A stretch of DNA of 64,000 nucleotides. Source: Streptomyces antioxidans (GTDB lineage: Bacteria > Actinomycetota > Actinomycetes > Streptomycetales > Streptomycetaceae). Positions 8,365 through 17,289 of the stretch are shown one piece after another. The translations under genes and the position numbers were made by a program. Under the pieces are notes generated by a model. That model searched no databases. It saw only the letters and a list, made by a program, of their open reading frames with translations, and had not been told where the DNA came from. The stretch spans positions 372,001 to 436,000 of the forward strand of contig NZ_LAKD02000001.1 in assembly GCF_000968685.2 (NCBI RefSeq), written 5' to 3'. Each line of letters opens with the position of its first letter. Position 1 is the first letter of the stretch.

Positions 8365-9243
8365 GTGTCCGTCGTGTCCGCTGTGTCTGTCGCCGTGCGC
8401 CTGCCGCGTACGGTGGCCGCGCGGCGGGCGCTGCTGGCGGCGCTCTTCCTCGGTGGCTTCCTGGCCCTGGCGTTCCTCTTCGGCGGCAGCGCACACGCCG
8501 CCGAGCGGGGTGACCAGGGCGGGGCCACCGGCGCGTCGGCCGATCACTCCCATGTGTCCCGGCTGCTCGACCCCTCGGGTGTCGAGCGGGCCCGGCAGCG
8601 GGTGGAGCGGCACGCACCGCCGGTGGTGGCGCGCACCACGCACAAGGCTCAGGACGTCGTACGGGAAGCCGTACGGCCCGTCCAGGAGCCGGTCGAGCGG
8701 CAGGCGCAGAAGATCACCAAGCCGATAGGCGACCTGGTCGGCGACGCCACCAGCGGTGAGCTGCCGGTGCACGTTCCCGAGGTCGGCATCGGTGACGCGA
8801 TCGGCCTGGGCACCCAGGACTCCGGGGTGCACCAGGGCCCGGCCGCCGAGCGCCACGCGGCCGGGGCCGACCCGGCGACCGTGCACAAGGCGGCGCCCGC
8901 GGCGCCGGAGCCGATCGGGCCCGGGGCGGACGACGCCCAGGCCGTCCCGGCACACCACGGCGCTGCCGTCTCCCACGACGGGCACCGGCCCGTCGCCCGG
9001 GCGGCGGTCTTCGGCACCGGTCCGGACGGTGGCGCCCCGGCGCCGCTGCCCCTTCCGCGCTCCCCGCTCGGGGCCACCTGCCAGTACACCGGCGACAGCG
9101 GCGCTTCCCGCGGCGGGAACACCCAGGCCGCTCTTCCGCCGTCCGGCGTGCCGTCCTTCGGGCTGAAGCCCGGTACGGTCCGCGCGGAGAGCTCGGCGCC
9201 GACGCGCGAGCGGTTCAACGAAGTCCTCGAATTCCCCGGCTAG
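8365..9243 (+). CDS. Secreted low-complexity protein
   Basis: 292 residues. GTG at 8365 is chosen because GGAAGG lies eight bases upstream and the product then starts with a classical signal peptide: basic LPRTVAARR, hydrophobic ALLAALFLGGFLALAFLF, cleavage near SAHA-AE. The mature part is Ala/Pro/His-rich with an amphipathic helix-prone stretch (ARQRVERHAPPVVARTTHKAQDVVREAV) and no domain I recognise. It lies just upstream of a second secreted repeat protein on the same strand, separated by a hairpin. A surface or spore-envelope role is possible but unproven. Confidence 0.65.
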   Translation: MSVVSAVSVAVRLPRTVAARRALLAALFLGGFLALAFLFGGSAHAAERGDQGGATGASADHSHVSRLLDPSGVERARQRVERHAPPVVARTTHKAQDVVREAVRPVQEPVERQAQKITKPIGDLVGDATSGELPVHVPEVGIGDAIGLGTQDSGVHQGPAAERHAAGADPATVHKAAPAAPEPIGPGADDAQAVPAHHGAAVSHDGHRPVARAAVFGTGPDGGAPAPLPLPRSPLGATCQYTGDSGASRGGNTQAALPPSGVPSFGLKPGTVRAESSAPTRERFNEVLEFPG

Positions 9244-9301
9244 GGCAGACCTCACCCCCGTCTGTTGAGACCTGCCGCGCGGGGGCGGGTCAGGTCTGCC
9301 C
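9243..9301 (+). terminator. Hairpin between two secreted-protein genes
   Basis: GGGCAGACCT (9243-9252) pairs exactly with AGGTCTGCCC (9292-9301), with further imperfect C/G pairing inside. It starts in the stop codon of the upstream gene and lies 39 bases before the next ATG. It may terminate the first transcript or shape the leader of the second. Confidence 0.55.
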
Positions 9302-9340
9302 GTCCGAATCCCCTCTTGACTTTCGAAGGACTCCTCCATC

Positions 9341-10753
9341 ATGCGTAACAACCTTCGCCGCTCCATCCTCGTAGCCGCTGCCGCCACCGGTATCTGGGCC
9401 CTCGGCTCGGCCGCCGCGTCCGCCGCCGAGAACCCGGCCGCTCCCGCCACCGACGGTGTCACCAGCACCGTGGACGGCGTGACCAAGACGGTGCACAAGA
9501 CCGTGTCGACGGACAAGGTGACCAAGACGGTCGACGGTGTGACCGGCGGCGTCTCCAAGGACACCGCCAAGGTGACCGACACCGCGAAGAAGACCGTGGA
9601 CGGCGTCGCCTCCACCGTGGACGGCGTCACCACCCCGGTGCGGGACCGCGTCCCCGGCGCCGAGAACCTGCCGCGGGTCTCGGATGTCACCAAGTCCGTC
9701 GAGCACACCACCGACGGCCTGACCGGCGGTGTCGCGGGCCAGCCCGACAAGGTCGTCAAGAAGGCCCACAAGGCGGTCAAGGGCGTCAAGAAGACCACCG
9801 ACCTCGACCTGCCCACCGGCGAGGTCCCCGGCGTGGTGCCCAGCCTGCCCGGCCTCGGCTCGTTGCCGACCCTGCCCGACACCTCCACGCTGCCCACCGG
9901 CTCGCTGCCCAACGTCGACGGAGTCACCGGCCAGCTGCCCACCGAGCTCCCCGCCACCCCGAAGCTGCCCTCTGCCCCGGGTTCGGCCAATGACCTGCTC
10001 GCCTCCCTCTCCGGCGCCGGTATCCGCCCGGAGGAGCTGACCGCCAAGGTGCAGGGTGTCGTCGGCACCGCCAAGCCGGTCGTCGACAGTGTGCCCTCGG
10101 ACGTGCTGCCGCCCGCCGTGCACTGCCTCGTGGTCAAGGTCGTCCCGGTCGCCGAGCGGACCGTGGGTGACACCGGTGCGCTGGCCGACGACGCCGTGGC
10201 CCGCACCACCCCGTACGTGGACGTCGTGACCGGCAGCGCCGAGGGCTTCGCCCTGGGCACCGCCTCCAACGTGGTTCCCGCCGCCCAGGACACCGTCGAC
10301 AGCCTGGTGCCGGTCGTGGTGAGCGTGCCGTCCAGCGCCGTTCCGTTCGCGCAGGACGTGGTGGGCACCACCGTGCCGTACGCCCACGGGCTGGCCACCG
10401 GCGTGGTCGCGAACGCCCAGACCACGGTGGGGCACGCCAAGGACGGTGTGCTGAGCCTGCTCCCGGCGGTGCCCACCGACCTGACCGACGTCGCCAACAT
10501 CCCGGCCCTCCCGGTGCTCCCGGCCGACCTGCCGCAGCTGCCCGCGGACCTCCCGCAGGTTCCGGCTGACCTGCCGACCGTTCCGGCCGACCTGCCGCAG
10601 CTGCCCGCGGACCTCCCGCAGGTTCCGGCTGACCTGCCGACCGTTCCGGCCGACCTGCCGCAGCTCCCGGCCGACCTCCCGCAGGTCCCCGCGGACCTGC
10701 CTTCCGTCCCGGTCCAGCTGCCGACCGTTCCGGGCACGCTCCCGACCGTCTGA
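9341..10753 (+). CDS. Secreted protein with VDGVT and PADLP repeats
   Basis: 470 residues. It begins with a signal peptide (MRNNLRRSILVAAAATGIW, cleavage near ASA-AE). The mature N-terminus carries irregular repeats of a TVDGVT/TKTV pattern, the middle is Val/Ala/Pro-rich, and residues ~393-465 form seven-residue Pro repeats of the type LPADLPQ-LPADLPQ-VPADLPT. Two copies of the 63-bp unit are identical at the DNA level. No catalytic motif is visible. Extracellular Pro-rich repeats of this type usually act as wall-spanning stalks or adhesive surface material; that is inference. A hairpin follows the stop. Confidence 0.7.
   Translation: MRNNLRRSILVAAAATGIWALGSAAASAAENPAAPATDGVTSTVDGVTKTVHKTVSTDKVTKTVDGVTGGVSKDTAKVTDTAKKTVDGVASTVDGVTTPVRDRVPGAENLPRVSDVTKSVEHTTDGLTGGVAGQPDKVVKKAHKAVKGVKKTTDLDLPTGEVPGVVPSLPGLGSLPTLPDTSTLPTGSLPNVDGVTGQLPTELPATPKLPSAPGSANDLLASLSGAGIRPEELTAKVQGVVGTAKPVVDSVPSDVLPPAVHCLVVKVVPVAERTVGDTGALADDAVARTTPYVDVVTGSAEGFALGTASNVVPAAQDTVDSLVPVVVSVPSSAVPFAQDVVGTTVPYAHGLATGVVANAQTTVGHAKDGVLSLLPAVPTDLTDVANIPALPVLPADLPQLPADLPQVPADLPTVPADLPQLPADLPQVPADLPTVPADLPQLPADLPQVPADLPSVPVQLPTVPGTLPTV
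10520..10645 (+). repeat. Two perfect 63-bp tandem repeats (PADLP heptads)
   Basis: The units 10520-10582 and 10583-10645 are identical in all 63 bases; a third copy from 10646 matches for 20 bases and then diverges while keeping the protein heptad. Each unit encodes three heptads of the xPADLPx type. Confidence 0.92.
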
Positions 10754-10836
10754 TCGCTCCGGCGGGCGTCAGACAGTCAGGCCGTGAAGGCCGCGCAGGC
10801 CGCGAAACCGTAAAACCGTAAGGCGAGTGACATCGA

Positions 10837-10870
10837 CCGGGCAGCCCTCGTTGGGGAGGGGGCTGCCCGG
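10837..10870 (+). terminator. Terminator after secreted repeat protein
   Basis: CCGGGCAGCCC (10837-10847) pairs perfectly with GGGCTGCCCGG (10860-10870) around a 12-base loop, 84 bases after the stop codon. Confidence 0.75.
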
Positions 10871-10905
10871 TTCTCGTACTGAGATAGATGGAAACGGTCG
10901 CGATC

Positions 10906-10921
10906 TGTGACCGTAATCACC
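10906..10921. promoter_or_regulatory. Candidate Crp-type operator upstream of sucC
   Basis: TGTGA-CCGTAA-TCAC matches the CRP pattern TGTGA-N6-TCACA except at the last base, and resembles the GTG-N6-GNCAC form described for Streptomyces Crp apart from one position. It lies about 180 bases before the sucC start and upstream of the likely promoter. Pattern match only. Confidence 0.35.
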
Positions 10922-11100
10922 GCTCCAGTGTGATCTGCGATTTAGGGCCGCACGGCCCGCGGAGATAACCTGCGAGACGGACATGCCGCGTACCCGGCGA
11001 ACGTGTGCCGCCCTCGTTATAGATCGCGTCCTCACGCTGCCCCCGCGGCACGCCCGCGCTGATAACGACCGCGATATCCATGGAAAAGGGACGGACGCGC

Positions 11101-12273
11101 GTGGACCTGTTCGAATACCAGGCGAGGGACCTCTTCGCCAAGCACGGTGTACCGGTGCTGGCCGGTGAAGTCATCGACACGCCTGAGGCGGCGCGCGGGG
11201 TGGCCGAGCGACTGGGCGGCCGCGCGGTCGTCAAGGCGCAGGTCAAGGTTGGCGGCCGCGGTAAGGCGGGCGGCGTCAAGCTGGCCTCCGACCCGGCCGA
11301 CGCCGTGGAGAAGGCGACCCAGATCCTGGGCATGGACATCAAGGGCCACACGGTCCACAAGGTGATGCTCGCCCAGACCGCGGACATCAAGGAGGAGTAC
11401 TACGTCTCCTTCCTGCTGGACCGCACCAACCGGACCTTCCTCGCCATGGCCTCCGTCGAGGGCGGTGTGGAGATCGAGGTCGTCGCGGAGCAGAACCCCG
11501 AGGCGCTGGCCAAGATCCCGGTGGACGCCATCGAGGGCGTGACCGAGGAGAAGGCCGCCGAGATCGTTGCCGCGGCGAAGTTCCCGGCCGAGATCGCGGA
11601 CCAGGTCGTCGCGGTCCTGCAGAAGCTGTGGGTCGTCTTCATCGAGGAAGACGCGCTGCTCGTCGAGGTCAACCCGCTGGTCAAGACCGAAGACGGCAAG
11701 GTCATCGCGCTGGACGGCAAGGTCTCCCTGGACGAGAACGCCGCCTTCCGGCAGCCGGAGCACGAGGCGCTCGAGGACAAGGCCGCGGCCAACCCGCTCG
11801 AGGCGGCCGCCAAGGCCAAGGGCCTCAACTACGTCAAGCTCGACGGCGAGGTCGGCATCATCGGCAATGGCGCGGGTCTGGTCATGTCCACCCTCGACGT
11901 CGTCGCCTACGCGGGCGAGGGCCACGGCGGTGTGAAGCCCGCCAACTTCCTCGACATCGGCGGCGGCGCCTCCGCCGAGGTGATGGCCAACGGTCTCGAG
12001 ATCATCCTCGGCGACCCGGACGTCAAGTCGGTCTTCGTCAATGTCTTCGGTGGCATCACCGCCTGTGACGCGGTCGCCAACGGCATCGTCCAGGCCCTGG
12101 AGCTGTTGAAGTCCAAGGGCGAGGACGTCAGCAAGCCGCTGGTCGTGCGGCTCGACGGCAATAACGCGGAGCTGGGTCGCAAGATCCTCACCGACGCCAA
12201 CCACCCGCTCGTCACGCAGGTGGACACCATGGACGGCGCGGCCGAGCGTGCCGCCGAGCTGGCTGCGAAGTAA
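11101..12273 (+). CDS. sucC: Succinyl-CoA ligase (ADP-forming), beta subunit
   Basis: 390 residues. GTG at 11101 gives the conserved N-terminus ([20 protein letters not shown]) expected of the family; a GGAAAAGGG stretch lies upstream. The ATP-grasp fold is evident ([21 protein letters not shown]), as is the C-terminal CoA-ligase half with [12 protein letters not shown] and [16 protein letters not shown]. With SucD it interconverts succinyl-CoA and succinate with nucleotide phosphorylation in the TCA cycle. sucD follows after 21 bases, so the subunits are co-transcribed. A candidate Crp site lies upstream. Confidence 0.97.
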   Translation: MDLFEYQARDLFAKHGVPVLAGEVIDTPEAARGVAERLGGRAVVKAQVKVGGRGKAGGVKLASDPADAVEKATQILGMDIKGHTVHKVMLAQTADIKEEYYVSFLLDRTNRTFLAMASVEGGVEIEVVAEQNPEALAKIPVDAIEGVTEEKAAEIVAAAKFPAEIADQVVAVLQKLWVVFIEEDALLVEVNPLVKTEDGKVIALDGKVSLDENAAFRQPEHEALEDKAAANPLEAAAKAKGLNYVKLDGEVGIIGNGAGLVMSTLDVVAYAGEGHGGVKPANFLDIGGGASAEVMANGLEIILGDPDVKSVFVNVFGGITACDAVANGIVQALELLKSKGEDVSKPLVVRLDGNNAELGRKILTDANHPLVTQVDTMDGAAERAAELAAK

Positions 12274-12294
12274 GGGACGAGGTCACCAGAAACC

Positions 12295-13179
12295 ATGGCT
12301 ATCTTCCTCACCAAGGAAAGCAAGGTCATCGTCCAGGGGATGACCGGGTCCGAGGGGCAGAAGCACACCCGTCGGATGCTTGCCTCGGGCACCAACATCG
12401 TCGGCGGTGTGAACCCGCGCAAGGCCGGCACCACGGTGGACTTCGACGGCTCCGAGATCCCGGTCTTCGGCTCCGTCAAGGAGGCCATCGACGCGACCGG
12501 CGCCGATGTCACGGTCATCTTCGTCCCGGAGAAGTTCACCAAGGACGCGGTCATCGAGGCGATCGACGCCGAGATCCCGCTCGCCGTCGTGATCACCGAG
12601 GGCATCGCGGTCCACGACACCGCCAACTTCTGGGCCTACGCGGGCAACAAGGGCAACAAGACGCGCATCATCGGCCCGAACTGCCCGGGTCTGATCACGC
12701 CGGGTCAGTCGAACGCGGGCATCATCCCGGCCGACATCACCAAGCCCGGCCGGATCGGTCTGGTCTCGAAGTCCGGCACGCTGACCTACCAGATGATGTA
12801 CGAGCTGCGGGACATCGGCTTCTCGTCCTGTGTGGGCATCGGCGGTGACCCGATCATCGGCACCACCCACATCGACGCCCTCGCCGCCTTCGAGGCCGAC
12901 CCCGACACCGACCTGATCGTGATGATCGGCGAGATCGGCGGCGACGCCGAGGAGCGGGCCGCGGACTTCATCAAGTCCAACGTCACCAAGCCGGTCGTCG
13001 GCTATGTGGCGGGCTTCACCGCCCCCGAGGGCAAGACGATGGGCCACGCGGGCGCCATCGTCTCCGGTTCCTCCGGCACCGCCCAGGCGAAGAAGGAGGC
13101 CCTTGAGGCCGCGGGCGTGAAGGTCGGCAAGACCCCGTCCGAGACCGCGCGCCTGGCGCGCGCCGCGCTGTCCGGCTGA
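12295..13179 (+). CDS. sucD: Succinyl-CoA ligase, alpha subunit
   Basis: 294 residues, typical for the family. The CoA-binding Rossmann part ([20 protein letters not shown]) leads to the ligase domain. The phosphorylated active-site His is H251 in [14 protein letters not shown]; the conserved [13 protein letters not shown] loop is present. It forms the catalytic heteromer with SucC, encoded directly upstream. A very strong hairpin 18 bases after the stop ends the sucCD unit. Confidence 0.97.
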   Translation: MAIFLTKESKVIVQGMTGSEGQKHTRRMLASGTNIVGGVNPRKAGTTVDFDGSEIPVFGSVKEAIDATGADVTVIFVPEKFTKDAVIEAIDAEIPLAVVITEGIAVHDTANFWAYAGNKGNKTRIIGPNCPGLITPGQSNAGIIPADITKPGRIGLVSKSGTLTYQMMYELRDIGFSSCVGIGGDPIIGTTHIDALAAFEADPDTDLIVMIGEIGGDAEERAADFIKSNVTKPVVGYVAGFTAPEGKTMGHAGAIVSGSSGTAQAKKEALEAAGVKVGKTPSETARLARAALSG

Positions 13180-13197
13180 CGCCGCCACGGCTCGATG

Positions 13198-13237
13198 CCG
13201 CGGGCCCGCACCACCCTGGGGTGGTGCGGGCCCGCGG
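13198..13237 (+). terminator. sucCD terminator, 18-bp perfect stem
   Basis: CCGCGGGCCCGCACCACC (13198-13215) pairs perfectly with GGTGGTGCGGGCCCGCGG (13220-13237) around a CTGG loop. This is one of the strongest hairpins in the window. Confidence 0.92.
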
Positions 13238-13238
13238 T

Positions 13239-13283
13239 GTTCCCGGGCGACGGATACCCGGTTCCCGGGCGACGGAATACCCG
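13239..13283 (+). repeat. 22/23-bp tandem duplication after the sucCD terminator
   Basis: GTTCCCGGGCGACGG followed by ATACCCG (13239-13260) is repeated directly at 13261-13283 with one added A. Its place just behind a hairpin suggests slippage; no function is evident. Confidence 0.85.
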
Positions 13284-13410
13284 GGTGGAACTCGGCAAGC
13301 AACCCTTCCGTCCCACCACCCTATAAAAGACGCATAAGCGGACTAAACGCGACACGGCGACCAAACCCTTGATGTAGGGATGAAGCGGCTGTTATTGGCA
13401 GCATGGTCAT

Positions 13411-15297
13411 GTGACGCAAACGACCGATCGCAGCCCGTCGGTGTCCGCACACGACCGCTCAGCGCCCCGGCGCTCCTCCGCCATCAGGGAGGCGTTCCTC
13501 GGCGGTGTGGTCGCCGCGGGGCTCGGCCTCGGCACGCTCGCCGTGGTCGTACTGCTGCTGTGGATCACTTCCTCGTCCCCCGAGAGCAGCCCCGACGGAG
13601 CCCTGCATGTCGCCGCCGACCTGTGGCTGCTCGGCCATGGGAGCGACCTCGTGCGCACCGAGACGCTCTCCGGCCACACCGCGCCGGTCGGGCTGACCCC
13701 GCTGCTGCTGAGCGTGATGCCGTGCTGGCTGCTCTACCGGGCCGCCCAGCACGCCGTCTACCAGGCGGAGTCCGACGAGGGAGACGGGCAGTGGGTGCCC
13801 GAGGACTCCGTCCTCGATCCGCGCACCGCCTTCGCCTGGGTGACCGGCGGCTATCTGCTGGTGGGCACCGCTGCCGCGGTGTACGCCTCGACCGGGCCGC
13901 TGCATGTCGATCCGCTCAGCGCGCTGCTGCATCTGCCGGTCGTCGCCGGGGCCATCGCCGCCGTCGGCGTGTGGACGGCCGACGGACGGTTCCCGCTCCG
14001 GCTGCCCGGACGGGTGAGCGAGCGGCTGCGGCGGCTCCCCGGCGCCGACCGGACCGTAAGGACGGCGGCGGCCCTGGCCGCGCACAGCTGGTGCGGGCGC
14101 CGTCGGCTGACCGCCGCGCTACGGGCCGGGACCAGCGGCCTCCTCGTCCTGCTCGGCAGCGGTGCGCTCCTTACGGCGACGTCGATGCTGAGCCACGCGG
14201 GCGCCGTGCAGATGACGTTCCTCAACCTCAGCGATGTGTGGTCGGGGCGGTTCGCGGTGCTGCTGGTGAGCCTGGCGCTGCTGCCGAACGCGATCGTCTG
14301 GGGCGCCGCGTACGGGGTCGGCGCCGGGTTCACGGTCGGCGGCGGCAGCGTGGTCGCGCCGCTGGGCATCACCTCCTACCCCCAGCTGCCGCACTTCCCC
14401 CTGGTCGCCGCGCTGCCCACGGACGGCTCCGGCGGGCCGCTGGTCTGGCTCACGGGGATCGCGGCCGGGGCATCGGTGGCCTGGTTCATCGGCATCGCGG
14501 CGGTGCGGCGGCCCGGCAAGGACGAGCCCAGGCCGCCCTGGGGCTGGGCCGAGACGCTTGTGCTCGCCGCCCTCGCGGCGGTCGGCTGCGCGGCCGCGAT
14601 GGCGCTGTTGGCCGGAGTCTCGGGCGGACCACTGGGCATCGGCATCCTCGCCGACCTCGGCCCGAGCTGGTGGCGCACCGGCGTGATCACGCTGGCCTGG
14701 ACGGGAGTGATCGGGGTGCCCGGCGCGCTGGTGCTCCGCTGGTACCGGCTGTGCGTCCCCACCAGGGCTTCCTGGCCGGAGTGGAAGGCGGCGCGTGCGG
14801 AGCGCCGTACGGTTCGCGCACAGGCCCGTACGGCGGCTCGGGAGGCCCGTACGGAGGCCAAGGCCGCCCATGCGGCGCGGGCCGCGGCCGAGGCGGAGGC
14901 GCGGGCGGCGGCGCTGCCCACGGTGTCGCCCATGGAGTCCGCCGAGGTGCGCGAGGCGATGGCCGAGCCGTGGTGGCAGTGGCTGCGCCCCGGGGCGCCG
15001 GGAGCCGACCGCAAGCGGAACCGTAAGGCGGCCCCCGGCGTTGGTGCCGGTGCGGAGCCGGGGCGGGAGTCCGGGCGCGAGGCCGGACGGGAAACCGGCG
15101 TGGCCAGGATGGCCGGGCTCGCGACCCCCGCGGGCACCCCGAACGCGGCCGGGGCGGCCCGTCCGCGCCGCTGGGCGCTGAGCCGGAAGCGCGCTCCCGA
15201 GCCACATCCGCAGCCGGCCGCCGAGCCCCAGCCCGCTCCGAACCCCCTGCGCGCGGAGCCCCCGCCACCGTCGGACGACGTCAGCCGCGAGCCGTAA
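13411..15297 (+). CDS. DUF6350 (PerM-like) polytopic membrane protein
   Basis: 628 residues. After a short cytosolic N-terminus there are about ten hydrophobic segments (for example [82 protein letters not shown]). The last ~200 residues are a charged Arg/Ala/Pro-rich cytosolic tail with coiled-coil potential. Arrangement and sequence fit the DUF6350 family annotated as cell-division protein PerM in actinobacteria; its molecular activity is unknown to me. GTG at 13411 has no good ribosome site, so the transcript may be leaderless or the start slightly different. It lies between sucD and purN as in other streptomycetes. Confidence 0.78.
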   Translation: MTQTTDRSPSVSAHDRSAPRRSSAIREAFLGGVVAAGLGLGTLAVVVLLLWITSSSPESSPDGALHVAADLWLLGHGSDLVRTETLSGHTAPVGLTPLLLSVMPCWLLYRAAQHAVYQAESDEGDGQWVPEDSVLDPRTAFAWVTGGYLLVGTAAAVYASTGPLHVDPLSALLHLPVVAGAIAAVGVWTADGRFPLRLPGRVSERLRRLPGADRTVRTAAALAAHSWCGRRRLTAALRAGTSGLLVLLGSGALLTATSMLSHAGAVQMTFLNLSDVWSGRFAVLLVSLALLPNAIVWGAAYGVGAGFTVGGGSVVAPLGITSYPQLPHFPLVAALPTDGSGGPLVWLTGIAAGASVAWFIGIAAVRRPGKDEPRPPWGWAETLVLAALAAVGCAAAMALLAGVSGGPLGIGILADLGPSWWRTGVITLAWTGVIGVPGALVLRWYRLCVPTRASWPEWKAARAERRTVRAQARTAAREARTEAKAAHAARAAAEAEARAAALPTVSPMESAEVREAMAEPWWQWLRPGAPGADRKRNRKAAPGVGAGAEPGRESGREAGRETGVARMAGLATPAGTPNAAGAARPRRWALSRKRAPEPHPQPAAEPQPAPNPLRAEPPPPSDDVSREP

Positions 15298-15364
15298 GGC
15301 GCTCGCGAGCCGCAAGGCGGTCGGCGGGCGGTCGCGAGCCGTCGGCCGTGCGGGCTCGGCGTCG

Positions 15365-16246
15365 TCAGTCCTCCGTACTCAGCAGGGGGCGGAGCTGTTC
15401 GGGGAGCAAGGTTTCGCAGTCGTGGCGCGAGGTCTGCGTAAGGGCGTCGTCCACACAGGTGTAGTAGTCGCTGTAGACGATCTGGAAGCTGAACGTCGCC
15501 GCGACGATGGCGAGCGCGAGCCCGCCCGTCACCAGACCGCTGATCGCCGCCGTCGACTGCGGCTTCGCCGGGCCGCTGCCGGGCGCGGGCAGCGGCGCCC
15601 GGGCGGCACCCGGAGGCGGGGGCGGGGCGTTCAGGGGCGCGGCCGCGGCCGGGGGCGGCGCCGCACGGCGCGGCTTGGCCCGCAGCGAGCTGATGCCCCA
15701 GTACAGGGCCAGCACCCCGAGCAGCAGCGCGATCTGCGGCAGGCTGAAGAGCGCGAAGAAGAACGCCCACATGCCCGAGAGCAGCGCGTACCGGGCGCGC
15801 CGCTGGGCCGGGTCGTTGGGGTCCCAGCGCGGGCCGCCTTGCCCGCCGGGGCCGGAGGGGCGGTTGGAGCCCGGGACGCCGCCGAAGCCACCGCTCTGGC
15901 GGCCCGGCTGACGGCTGCTCCACTGGCTGCCCCAGGCCGGGGGCTGCTGCGGCTGCTGACCGTCCTGGCCGTTCTGGCCGTCGGGCCCGTCCTGGCCGCC
16001 CGGGGCTCCGGGGCGGCCCTCGCCGTTCTCGCCGCCCTCGCCGCCCTCTCCACCGGAGCCGTCCGGCCGGTGCCGGGGCTGCCAGGGCTGATCCGGCCTG
16101 TCCTCGGGCGGCGGGGCGAACGGATTGTCCTCGTGCTGGTCCCCGTTCCGCCCGCCGGGGGCGGACGAGGAGGACGAGGACGACGAGGACGACGACTGCT
16201 GCTCCCGGAGCAGCGGCGTCGTACGCGACATGCGGGCGCGCGTCAT
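15365..16246 (-). CDS. Two-TM membrane protein with disordered N-terminus
   Basis: About 293 residues from ATG 16246 (GGGGGCGGCG just upstream; ATG 16231 is an alternative). The first ~170 residues are disordered: a run of eleven Ser, then Gly/Gln/Pro-rich sequence with [10 protein letters not shown] and [13 protein letters not shown] tracts. Two hydrophobic segments follow ([26 protein letters not shown] and [30 protein letters not shown]), then a short Cys-containing tail. Homologues are annotated only as hypothetical membrane proteins, as far as I recall. It is divergent from purN. Confidence 0.65.
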   Translation of the reverse strand: MTRARMSRTTPLLREQQSSSSSSSSSSSAPGGRNGDQHEDNPFAPPPEDRPDQPWQPRHRPDGSGGEGGEGGENGEGRPGAPGGQDGPDGQNGQDGQQPQQPPAWGSQWSSRQPGRQSGGFGGVPGSNRPSGPGGQGGPRWDPNDPAQRRARYALLSGMWAFFFALFSLPQIALLLGVLALYWGISSLRAKPRRAAPPPAAAAPLNAPPPPPGAARAPLPAPGSGPAKPQSTAAISGLVTGGLALAIVAATFSFQIVYSDYYTCVDDALTQTSRHDCETLLPEQLRPLLSTED

Positions 16247-16632
16247 CGCCGCCCCCGGGCCTGGGCGGGGGGCGGAGTGAGGCGATGAGCCGCGTGGCGG
16301 CGTCGGTCCGGCATGTGGAGTGTGTCTTCCCCTTGTGTCGTCGTCCTGCACGCTTCGGCGGGAACGGCCCCGTGCCGTACGGCGCGGGTACGGCAGGTGC
16401 CGTACGGCTCGGGGCGCGGGCGCGGTGGTCGTTCCCACGGCGTCAGTGGCGTCAGTTGCATTCGCAGTCCAGACGCTACCTCCCGTGCCCGCCCCCGTCC
16501 CCGGGGGGCCGCTTCGTGTGCCGGTATCGTTGCTGACGGTCGGCGGCTTCGTAGAGTTCCCCGGAATTGCTGAGTCCATGACCTTGTACGACCACACAAG
16601 CGGCAGCACCGCCCGCGAGAAAGAGCCCCGCC
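16247..16632. other. Divergent intergenic region, membrane protein / purN
   Basis: It contains two direct copies of GTGCCGTACGGC (16372-16383 and 16397-16408, 25-bp period), each including the palindrome CCGTACGG, and a candidate HrdB-type promoter at 16530-16557. No gene was recognised. Confidence 0.5.
16530..16557 (+). promoter_or_regulatory. Candidate HrdB-type promoter for purNH
   Basis: TTGCTG (16530-16535), 16 bases, TAGAGT (16552-16557). The -10 fits the Streptomyces TAGRRT consensus exactly; the -35 shares TTG. The predicted start is about 68 bases before the purN GTG. Confidence 0.45.
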
Positions 16633-17289
16633 GTGGCCTCCCCGCCTTCCCCCGCCAGCCCTGCGCGCCCCGGGCGCCCGGTCCGCCTCGTCGTCCTCGT
16701 CTCGGGTTCCGGTACGAATCTCCAGGCGCTGCTCGACGCCATCGCCGCCGAGGGCGTGGCCCGTTACGGCGCCGAGGTGGTGGCCGTGGGCGCCGACCGC
16801 GACGGCATCGACGGGCTGGTGCGCGCCGAGCGCGCCGGGATCCCCACGTTCGTATGCCGGGTCAAGGACCACACCGGCCGTGCCGAGTGGGACGCGGCCC
16901 TGGCGGAGGCCACCGCCGCCCACGAACCGGACCTGGTCGTCTCGGCCGGGTTCATGAAGATCCTTGGCCAGAAGTTCCTCGCCCGGTTCGGCGGCCGCTG
17001 CGTCAACACCCATCCCGCGCTGCTCCCCAGCTTTCCCGGCGCCCATGGCGTGCGCGACGCGCTCGCGCACGGTGTGAAGGTGACCGGATGCACCGTCCAC
17101 TTCGTCGACGACGGGGTCGACACCGGCCCGATCATCGCCCAGGGCGTGGTCGAGGTCCGGGACGAGGACGACGAGTCCGCTCTCCATGAGCGGATCAAGG
17201 AAGTCGAGCGTTCGCTGCTCGTCGAGGTCGTGGGGCGTCTGGCCCGTCACGGCTACCGCATAGAGGGACGAAAGGTAAGGATCCCGTGA
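16633..17289 (+). CDS. purN: Phosphoribosylglycinamide formyltransferase
   Basis: 218 residues with a GTG start. It transfers the formyl group of 10-formyl-THF to GAR in purine synthesis. The phosphate-binding N-terminus ([17 protein letters not shown]) and the catalytic Asn-His-Asp set are present: [20 protein letters not shown] and the downstream [10 protein letters not shown] loop. The stop overlaps the purH start by four bases (GTGA), so the consecutive steps are translationally coupled. The folate product links it to FolD and GlyA elsewhere in the window. Confidence 0.97.
   Translation: MASPPSPASPARPGRPVRLVVLVSGSGTNLQALLDAIAAEGVARYGAEVVAVGADRDGIDGLVRAERAGIPTFVCRVKDHTGRAEWDAALAEATAAHEPDLVVSAGFMKILGQKFLARFGGRCVNTHPALLPSFPGAHGVRDALAHGVKVTGCTVHFVDDGVDTGPIIAQGVVEVRDEDDESALHERIKEVERSLLVEVVGRLARHGYRIEGRKVRIP

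Larger units (their letters stand above)
10754..11100. other. Intergenic region, secreted gene to sucC
   Basis: It holds a strong hairpin at 10837-10870, a candidate Crp-type site at 10906-10921, a short palindrome GGGCCG-CA-CGGCCC at 10945-10958, and an AT-richer GATAACCT at about 10963-10970 that may be the sucC -10. No convincing gene was seen. Confidence 0.6.

Noticed and set aside
5970..8528. 852-codon open frame antisense to the DUF5682/VWA genes
   Set aside because: Long antisense frames are routine at >70% G+C. The sense genes have domain motifs, ATGA coupling and proper codon bias; the antisense product is Gly/Arg/Ala-rich without motifs.
10500..10700. CRISPR-like array
   Set aside because: The repeats are contiguous, without spacers, in frame within a secreted protein gene.
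8347..10737. 796-codon antisense frame with SAGTCGRSAGSCGR repeats
   Set aside because: The repeats are only the mirror of the PADLP-encoding DNA. The sense gene has a signal peptide and ribosome site.
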